Assembly (NCBI GenBank): GCA_009926195.1
Contig: RFPK01000048.1
Span: forward strand, 1-10,530
Direction: 5' to 3'
DNA: 10,530 nt
Origin: Synechococcaceae bacterium WB4_1_0192
GTDB taxonomy: Bacteria; Cyanobacteriota; Cyanobacteriia; PCC-6307; Cyanobiaceae
In this document: positions 6,160 to 10,530 of the stretch, piece after piece
Position numbering within the stretch: the first letter of the stretch is position 1
Layout: every line of letters starts with the position of its first letter
Notes under the pieces: generated by a model
The model's database searches: none
What the model was told of the DNA's origin: nothing
The model's input: the letters and a program-made list of their open reading frames with translations, nothing else
Position numbers and translations under genes: made by a program

Positions 6160-6306
6160 ATGGCCGACGTCGTGCTGCTCGCCGCCGTTCTCGCCCTGTT
6201 CGGCCTGGCCTACTGGCTCACAGGCAGCTCATCCGATGACGACGACCAGGGCGGCGGGCTGATGCAGCCCGTGCTGGTGCCGGTACGGGTTCAGCAGCGC
6301 CACTGA
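6160..6306 (+). CDS. Small single-pass membrane protein, unknown function
   Basis: A 48-residue ORF beginning MADVVLLAAVLALFGLAYWL: one hydrophobic segment of about 18 residues, then a polar linker with SSS and four consecutive aspartates, GGG, and a short hydrophobic/basic tail (LVPVRVQQRH). It lies 80 bases after the CobW gene on the same strand. Its stop codon directly abuts the stop of the convergent Fur-family gene, so both genes end inside the hexamer TGATCA (6304-6309). I do not recognise the family. The clean membrane segment and exact packing argue that it is real. The acidic DDDD patch could touch metal ions, but that is speculation. A weak TACGCT at 6132-6137 could be its -10 box. 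Confidence 0.65.
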   Translation: MADVVLLAAVLALFGLAYWLTGSSSDDDDQGGGLMQPVLVPVRVQQRH

Positions 6307-6900
6307 TCAGACCAACCGGCCTTGCCCCTCCACCGCGGCGCAGGCTGGACACAGCGCCCGGACGTTCAGCACGCATTCGAGCAGCTGAAAGCCATGGCTA
6401 CCAGCGGCCTGCTCGCCGGCCTGCAGGACCGCCTGGCTTTCGAATTCTTCGGTCTGACCGCAGCGCACACAGACCAGATGGTGATGGTCGCGGTGGTGAT
6501 CACCGCTGGCCAGCTCGAACCGACGTCCCCCCTCAGGCAGCTCCAGCTCCCGCAGCAGGTCCATCGAGGAGAGCAGGCGCAAGGTTCGATACACCGTGGC
6601 CAGGGAAACCCGCTCCTCGGCCCGCAGCAGCTGCTGGTGCACTTCCTCGGCGCTGAGATGGGTACCCTCGCCGATGCGCTCGAACAGGGCCAGCACCCGC
6701 TGGCGCTGGGGCGTGAGCCGCTGGCCGCGGCCATGCAGGGTGGTGCGCAGCTGCTCACTCTGCACCGGGCCAGAAGGACGCCCAGCAACCGCCAGAGGCC
6801 CGATCGACTGGGGGGGGATCGGCTGTGGCAAGGGTTGTGGCAGCGGTGGCGGCAGGGGTGGCGGCAGCGGTGGTGTGGAAGCTGCGGCCATGGCCGGCAT
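6307..6900 (-). CDS. Fur-family transcriptional regulator (Fur or PerR type)
   Basis: Metal-responsive cytoplasmic repressor. From the ATG at 6898-6900 it has 197 residues. An unusual proline-rich N-terminus (about residues 10-31, repeats of PPLP/PQPLP) precedes the winged helix (GQRLTPQRQRVLALFE from 59; VSLATVYRTLRLLSSMDLLREL). The dimerisation domain follows, with HHRDHHHL (135-142) and two CxxC pairs (C144/C147 and C184/C187). These resemble ferric-uptake or peroxide-sensing members more than Zur; I cannot separate Fur from PerR by eye. Other starts are ATG at 6891 and ATG at 6960. The last would place the inverted repeat at 6924-6938 inside the coding sequence, so I prefer 6900 or 6891. 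It diverges from the dehydrogenase gene and meets the small membrane-protein gene stop to stop. Together with zur it makes two Fur-family genes within 6 kb. Confidence 0.9.
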   Translation of the reverse strand: MPAMAAASTPPLPPPLPPPLPQPLPQPIPPQSIGPLAVAGRPSGPVQSEQLRTTLHGRGQRLTPQRQRVLALFERIGEGTHLSAEEVHQQLLRAEERVSLATVYRTLRLLSSMDLLRELELPEGGRRFELASGDHHRDHHHLVCVRCGQTEEFESQAVLQAGEQAAGSHGFQLLECVLNVRALCPACAAVEGQGRLV

Positions 6901-6913
6901 CGGGCTCGTTCTC

Positions 6914-6938
6914 AACAGTAAGGCCTGTTGCGAACAGG
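6914..6938. promoter_or_regulatory. Inverted repeat between Fur-family gene and dehydrogenase gene
   Basis: CCTGTT (6924-6929), GCG, AACAGG (6933-6938) is a perfect 6-3-6 inverted repeat in the 69-base divergent gap. A further AACAG at 6914-6918 gives three half-sites in alternating orientation (AACAG, CTGTT, AACAG). It could be an operator for one or both neighbours. It does not resemble the AT-rich Fur/Zur box, so the binding protein, if any, is unknown. Confidence 0.4.
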
Positions 6939-6969
6939 TGCCAGAGTGGGGGTGCTCCACCTGGTTCTG

Positions 6970-7902
6970 ATGTCGGGGCCCCGCGCCGTCTTCCTGGATG
7001 CCCTCAGCCTCGGCAGCGTTGATCTGACACCGCTGCAGGCCTGGTGTGACCTCAGATGCTGGCCCTCAACCTTGCCGGAGCAGCGCCTGGAGCGCCTGGC
7101 GGGAGCGGAGATCGCCATCACCAACAAGATCGTGCTCGACGGGCCGCTGCTGGAGCAACTGCCCGAGCTGCGCCTGATCTGCACCGCCTCCACCGGCACC
7201 GACCAGGTGGATCTCGCCAGCTGCCGACGCCGCGGCATCAGGGTGCACAACGCCGGCCGCTACAGCACCGCGTCGGTGGTGCAGATCACCTGGGCGCTGA
7301 TCCTGGAGCTGTGTTGCCGGATCCAGACCCGAAGGGAACGCATCCAGGCCGGCGACTGGCAGAGCAGCCCGGTGTTCGCCCTGATCGAACCGGAATTCGA
7401 TGAGCTGGCTGGCCGCACCCTGGTGGTGCTCGGCGCCGGCACCATCGGCCAGGGGGTGCTGGCGATCGGCGAGGCCTTCGGCATGCGCACGATCGGCCTC
7501 ACCAGCCGGGATGGGGAAGCCGAACTGGAGCAGGCCCTGCGGCAGGCGGACGTCCTCAGCCTGCACGCGCCGCTGACACCGCGCACCCAGGCGCTGATCA
7601 ATGCCGAACGGCTGGGCTGGCTGCCGCCGGGTGGTGTGCTGGTGAACGCCGGCCGGGGCGGCCTGGTGGATCTGCAGGCCCTGTGCGGCGCCCTGCGCAG
7701 CGGTCGCCTGGCCGGAGCCGCCCTGGACGTCCTGGCCGTGGAGCCACCCGGGCCCGAGCTCACGCCCCTGCTCGGTCTTCCGAACCTGCTGCTGACGCCC
7801 CACATGGCCTGGAGTTCACGCCAGGCCCGCGAGCGCCTGGTGCAGACCCTGGCCATCAACCTGCAGCGCTACGGCAACGAGCGCCGCACCAGTGGCGCCT
7901 GA
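6970..7902 (+). CDS. D-2-hydroxyacid dehydrogenase, possibly hydroxypyruvate/glyoxylate reductase
   Basis: NAD(P)H-dependent oxidoreductase that interconverts 2-oxoacids and D-2-hydroxyacids in the cytoplasm. The 310-residue protein has the family layout: catalytic domain halves at both ends (TASTGTDQVD at 72-81) around a Rossmann domain with GAGTIG (155-160). The Arg-Glu-His active-site set is present: Arg229 in NAGRGGLVD, Glu258 in VEPP and His278 in TPHMAW. The second Rossmann strand ends LTSR (177-180) instead of with the acidic residue usual in NAD-specific enzymes, which hints at NADPH. Glyoxylate/hydroxypyruvate reduction in photorespiration is a reasonable guess, but substrate cannot be read from sequence. 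Start ATG 6970-6972; no clear ribosome site. The last 34 bases overlap the end of the minus-strand membrane-protein gene. Confidence 0.88.
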   Translation: MSGPRAVFLDALSLGSVDLTPLQAWCDLRCWPSTLPEQRLERLAGAEIAITNKIVLDGPLLEQLPELRLICTASTGTDQVDLASCRRRGIRVHNAGRYSTASVVQITWALILELCCRIQTRRERIQAGDWQSSPVFALIEPEFDELAGRTLVVLGAGTIGQGVLAIGEAFGMRTIGLTSRDGEAELEQALRQADVLSLHAPLTPRTQALINAERLGWLPPGGVLVNAGRGGLVDLQALCGALRSGRLAGAALDVLAVEPPGPELTPLLGLPNLLLTPHMAWSSRQARERLVQTLAINLQRYGNERRTSGA

Positions 7903-8651
7903 CCACGCCAGGGAACGCGGACACCTGCAGCCCAGGCGGCATCAGCCCGTGCGCTGAGGGCCGCCAGGAGATCGGCCAAGGCCGTGATCAGCCGGTAGCT
8001 GATCGCCAGCGCCAGCAGCGGTGCCTCGGGCACCGCCACAGCAAGCCGAAGCAGCAACACCGCCTCGAAGACGCCCAGTCCGCCGGGGGCGCCAGGAACC
8101 ACCAGACCGGCCGTCCAGGCCAAGGCGAAACCCGCCAGCCAACCCGCCCATGGCAGAGCCGGCGAGAGGTCAAAGGCCTGCACGCAGCACGCGAAACCGG
8201 CAAACCGCAGCAGCACGAAGGCGAGCTCCAGCAGCAGCGGCGGCCAGGGATAACCCGGCAGAAGAACGGGCATGGTCAGGTCGTCAGCAGCGACGACCAG
8301 CAGCCGGCGCTGCACCAGCTGTCGCTGACGCTGGTCTTCGAGCCAGGCCATCAACGGATTGAGCCATCGGGGCAGCAGCAGCAGCAGCGCCAGCGGCGCC
8401 AGCAACCCGAAGCCCATCTGCCAGCCCCCAAGGGGCACCAGGGCCAGCGCTGCCACCGCCATCAGCACTGGATCGAGCAGCACCGCCACCAGCGCCGGCG
8501 CGGTGGCCAGGGGCTGGGACAGCAGCGCCGGCTGGGGATCCGCAGCAGCGGCAGTGCTGGTGGTCCGCAGGGCCTGCAGGCGGGCCAGCAGGTGCCAGAC
8601 ACCGCCGGGCAGGTACTTGCGCAGGTTCGAGCGCAGGAACAGCGACACCAC
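7869..8651 (-). CDS. UPF0104/YbhN-type integral membrane protein, N-terminus missing
   Basis: Member of the lysylphosphatidylglycerol-synthase transmembrane-region family (UPF0104), a polytopic inner-membrane protein of uncertain function, possibly lipid-related. The remaining part keeps the family landmarks LFLRSNLRKYLPGGVWHLLAR and PGAPGGLGVFEA plus about six hydrophobic segments, ending at TAG 7869-7871. Homologues normally carry roughly 80 residues with two membrane helices before the FLRSNL motif. Here the sequence just upstream (from about 8680) is the coding region of larC in another frame. The frame is open up to 8855, but that part is antisense-like and has no membrane helices. The nearest in-frame starts are tandem GTGs at 8651 and 8648, giving about 260 residues. 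It is probably a truncated gene or the product of a deletion. It overlaps the 3' end of the convergent dehydrogenase gene by 34 bases. Confidence 0.72.
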   Translation of the reverse strand: MVSLFLRSNLRKYLPGGVWHLLARLQALRTTSTAAAADPQPALLSQPLATAPALVAVLLDPVLMAVAALALVPLGGWQMGFGLLAPLALLLLLPRWLNPLMAWLEDQRQRQLVQRRLLVVAADDLTMPVLLPGYPWPPLLLELAFVLLRFAGFACCVQAFDLSPALPWAGWLAGFALAWTAGLVVPGAPGGLGVFEAVLLLRLAVAVPEAPLLALAISYRLITALADLLAALSARADAAWAAGVRVPWRGQAPLVRRSLP

Positions 8652-9823
8652 AGCGGTCCAGCGGGGGCGATGGCCCAGCCCGCCAGGGTCATCAGATCGT
8701 CCATCTCGGGCTTGCACTGCAGGGTGCCATCCGGACGCACGGCGCGCTTGATGCGCACCGGCCCCCAGGGCGTGGTCAGGCTGAACTGATCGCGGCGGAG
8801 CTCCCAACGCTGCTGCCACTGTTCGCGCACGCCGAGACTGCTGCCCCACTGCCACCAGATCCGCCGCAGATCCGCAGCCTGCTCCGGTCGCACCAGCACG
8901 GTGACCAGGGTGCCTGGACGGCCCTTCTTCATCTGCACGGGCTGGCTGAACACCTCCAGGGCTCCGGCGGCCCGCAGCTGCTCCTGAAGAAAAGCCAGAT
9001 CCTCCGGCGTGGCGTCATCGATCTGAGCCTGCTTCTGCAGCAGGGCCTCCAGGCGCGGCTGCTCCGGCTGCGCAGCGGCCAACGGCTCCGCCAGCAGCAC
9101 TCGCAACAGGTTGGGGCGGTCGAGCCTGCGGCTGCCGAGCCCCACCCCCACCGCCTGGGGCACCAGGGCCGGCGCTGGTCCAAACCGCTCGGCCAGCACC
9201 GCCATCAGCGCCAGACCGGTGGGGGTGGTGAGCTCAGCCGGGGGGAGATCAGCACTGCTGGCCAGGGGCACGGCACGGCGGCGGGCCAGCTCAAGCACCG
9301 CCGGGGCCGGTACCGGCAGGGTGCCATGGGCGGTTTTCACGGTGCCATGGCCGGCAGGCGGCACAGCGCAGACCAGCCTCGGCGAACCGAAGTGCCGCAA
9401 GCCAGCGCAGACCCCAACCACATCGACGAGGGCATCGATGGCGCCCACCTCATGGAAGTGCACCTGCTCGGCGGCGTGGCCATGCACCGCAGCCTCCGCC
9501 TCCGCCAGCAGGGTGAACACGGCCAGCACCTGCTCACGAAGATCCGGCTGCAGCGGTGCAGCCTCAATCTGGCGCTGCAGATCCCCCCAGAGGCGATGGG
9601 AGGGCTCGGGCTCGCAGGCCTCGACGTCCAGGTGCAGACCACGCAGACCACCGCTGCGCCGCTCCTCCAGCTGCAACCGATAGGCACCGGCCAGGCCCAT
9701 GGCCGCCAGAGGTTCGTGCAGCACAGCCTCCGGCAGGCCCAGGTCGAACAGGGCTGCCAGCAACATGTTTCCCGCGAGGCCGGTGGGGCAATCCACCACG
9801 GCCAGGGCCACCGGGGCACTCAT
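8462..9823 (-). CDS. larC: LarC, nickel-pincer cofactor biosynthesis protein, with aberrant C-terminus
   Basis: LarC inserts nickel into the pyridinium dithiocarboxylate precursor made by LarB and LarE, using CTP; the cofactor serves lactate racemase LarA and related enzymes. The ORF from ATG 9823 has 453 residues. Family marks are the N-terminal DCPTGLAGNMLLAAL (11-25; the family usually has a DxxxGxxGDM-like motif), VHFHEVGAIDALVD (121-134), PPAGHGTVKTAHGTLPVPAPA (155-175), ELTTPTGLAL (197-206) and MKKGRPGTLVTVL (298-310). Homology appears to end around PEMDDLMTLA (372-381). The last 70 or so residues, from GWAIAP on, are rich in Cys, Arg, Pro and Trp and are the out-of-frame reading of the YbhN-type gene. 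The natural C-terminus therefore seems lost. The ATG overlaps the stop of the preceding protease-like gene (ATGA), which indicates coupled translation. An in-frame ATG at 9886 would add 21 residues and overlap further. larA, larB and larE are not in the window. Confidence 0.88.
   Translation of the reverse strand: MSAPVALAVVDCPTGLAGNMLLAALFDLGLPEAVLHEPLAAMGLAGAYRLQLEERRSGGLRGLHLDVEACEPEPSHRLWGDLQRQIEAAPLQPDLREQVLAVFTLLAEAEAAVHGHAAEQVHFHEVGAIDALVDVVGVCAGLRHFGSPRLVCAVPPAGHGTVKTAHGTLPVPAPAVLELARRRAVPLASSADLPPAELTTPTGLALMAVLAERFGPAPALVPQAVGVGLGSRRLDRPNLLRVLLAEPLAAAQPEQPRLEALLQKQAQIDDATPEDLAFLQEQLRAAGALEVFSQPVQMKKGRPGTLVTVLVRPEQAADLRRIWWQWGSSLGVREQWQQRWELRRDQFSLTTPWGPVRIKRAVRPDGTLQCKPEMDDLMTLAGWAIAPAGPLWCRCSCARTCASTCPAVSGTCWPACRPCGPPALPLLRIPSRRCCPSPWPPRRRWWRCCSIQC
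8672..8690 (-). other. Apparent deletion junction between larC and ybhN-type gene
   Basis: Reading the minus strand, LarC-like sequence ends at DDLMTLA and YbhN-like sequence starts around LGHRPRW in a different frame within a few bases. A short direct repeat, CTGGC at 8686-8682 and CTGGG at 8678-8674, lies at the switch and could have supported a microhomology deletion. About 15-20 codons of larC and about 80 codons of the membrane-protein gene seem to be absent. An assembly error is the main alternative. Confidence 0.55.
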
Positions 9824-10479
9824 CGCACCGCCGCCAGCAACTGCTCGGCCCGGGCTTCCAGGTCCGACCGCCGCTGGCGCAGCCATTGCTCCACCTCACG
9901 CCGCGCCCGGCGCTGCTCGTTCTGGGCCGTGGTCACGTCGTAGCCGGAGAGCCCCCAGAGGCGGCCGAGCAGGGCGCGATCGTCGGCTCCACCACGGGAG
10001 CCGCCATAGATCAGGCTTTCGGCCACCATGCCGGCCTGGAGCACCCGGCTCCAGCGGCGCAGATCCTCCAGCGCCAGCTTGGCGTGGTCGGGAGGCTCGA
10101 GCTGGGTGCTGCCATTGGCCCGCAACCCCTGGCGCCAGCAGGCCAGGCTGCCCACCAGCACCTGCTGCACGGGCAGATCGTTTTCAGCGGCTAGCAGCAC
10201 ATGACCGGCTTCGTGGATGGCGATCCGCCGCAGGCGTGCGCGACCCAGGCCTGCCGGCAGGGCCTCCGCCAGCAGATGGCCACCCAGCCCGCCGAACCGG
10301 GCTGCATCGAGGGTGAGCGCCGCCAGGCCCCCACCGGCAGCCAGGGCGATCAACCAGGGTGAGATGCCGAGCAACGGTCCTGCCACCGCGGCGGCGCTGA
10401 CACCAGCCACGACCACGCCAGCGGCCAGGGCCGCCGTGGAGCCCTGATCGGAGCCAGGAAAACGCTCCGGAGCGGCCAT
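9820..10479 (-). CDS. Membrane-anchored HEAGH metalloprotease-like protein, without AAA domain
   Basis: A 219-residue protein with an N-terminal hydrophobic region (about 16-56, two membrane segments, alanine/glycine/valine-rich) and a cytoplasmic part with HEAGH (89-93), the zinc-binding and catalytic motif of the FtsH (M41) peptidase family. A second family-like stretch, MVAESLIYGG (151-160) followed by GADDR (164-168), matches the FtsH region that provides the acidic third zinc ligand, probably Asp166 or Asp167. The C-terminus is charged and helical. There is no Walker A or AAA module, so it cannot be a complete FtsH. It may be a stand-alone peptidase, work with another ATPase, or bind substrate only. 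ATG at 10477-10479 starts 2 bases after the preceding stop; its TGA overlaps the larC ATG. Both suggest an operon. Confidence 0.82.
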   Translation of the reverse strand: MAAPERFPGSDQGSTAALAAGVVVAGVSAAAVAGPLLGISPWLIALAAGGGLAALTLDAARFGGLGGHLLAEALPAGLGRARLRRIAIHEAGHVLLAAENDLPVQQVLVGSLACWRQGLRANGSTQLEPPDHAKLALEDLRRWSRVLQAGMVAESLIYGGSRGGADDRALLGRLWGLSGYDVTTAQNEQRRARREVEQWLRQRRSDLEARAEQLLAAVR

Positions 10480-10481
10480 GC

Positions 10482-10530
10482 TCAGCGCCGGGGACCGGGG
10501 CGCCCACCGGCGCGTCCCTTGCCCTTGCCG
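10482..10530 (-). CDS. C-terminal fragment of an unidentified gene with a basic tail
   Basis: The minus-strand frame entering from the window edge reads GKGKGRAGGRPGPRR and stops with TGA at 10484-10482, two bases before the ATG of the protease-like gene. The tail is rich in Gly, Lys and Arg, as in the disordered ends of many RNA-binding proteins, but the family cannot be identified from 15 residues. The tight spacing supports a shared transcript with the protease-like gene and larC. Confidence 0.5.
   Translation of the reverse strand, partial: GKGKGRAGGRPGPRR

Noticed and set aside
8462..8675. Cys/Arg/Trp-rich tail of the LarC ORF as a new metal-binding domain
   Set aside because: The same bases in the adjacent frame encode a conserved membrane protein, so the cysteines come from out-of-frame reading rather than selection.

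Overview
The window is GC-rich, almost fully coding DNA that most resembles a picocyanobacterium of the Synechococcus/Cyanobium group. The evidence is the outer-membrane porin built as SLH domain, coiled coil and beta-barrel (a cyanobacterial design), a cyanobacterial-type Zur with its LEFFGLCP motif, one HIP1 octamer (GCGATCGC at 792-799), tight packing, GTG starts and an almost complete lack of clear Shine-Dalgarno sites. This assignment is by pattern recognition; no search was run.

Positions 1-6079 form a zinc-acquisition region. After the last codons of an unidentified gene (1-74, +) come znuB (-), zur (+), znuC (-) and znuA (+), on alternating strands. znuA is followed on the same strand by an SLH-type porin and a CobW-family GTPase with a long histidine-rich loop. 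A Zur-box-like 7-1-7 inverted repeat (2107-2121) lies between znuC and znuA and touches the first ATG of znuA. The layout suggests one pathway: porin for outer-membrane entry, ZnuA capture in the periplasm, ZnuBC transport through the inner membrane, the CobW GTPase for delivery inside the cell, and Zur as the switch.

Positions 6080-7902 hold a 48-codon membrane-protein gene, a convergent Fur-family regulator (Fur or PerR type) with a proline-rich N-terminus, and a divergent D-2-hydroxyacid dehydrogenase. The Fur and dehydrogenase genes share a short intergenic region with a perfect inverted repeat.

Positions 7869-10530 are a minus-strand run: the end of an unidentified gene, a membrane-anchored HEAGH metalloprotease-like protein without an AAA domain, larC (nickel-pincer cofactor synthesis) overlapping it by ATGA, and a UPF0104/YbhN-type membrane protein. 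At about 8675-8685 the conserved C-terminus of LarC stops and the middle of the YbhN-type protein begins in another frame, so the end of larC and the start of the membrane-protein gene both appear to be missing. This is the clearest structural anomaly in the window.

I found no rRNA, tRNA, CRISPR array, insertion sequence or origin. No gene-free stretch exceeds 300 bases. The observations most worth following up are the znuC/znuB arrangement around an antisense zur, the Zur box that bears on the znuA start, the porin inside a zinc operon, and the larC/ybhN junction.
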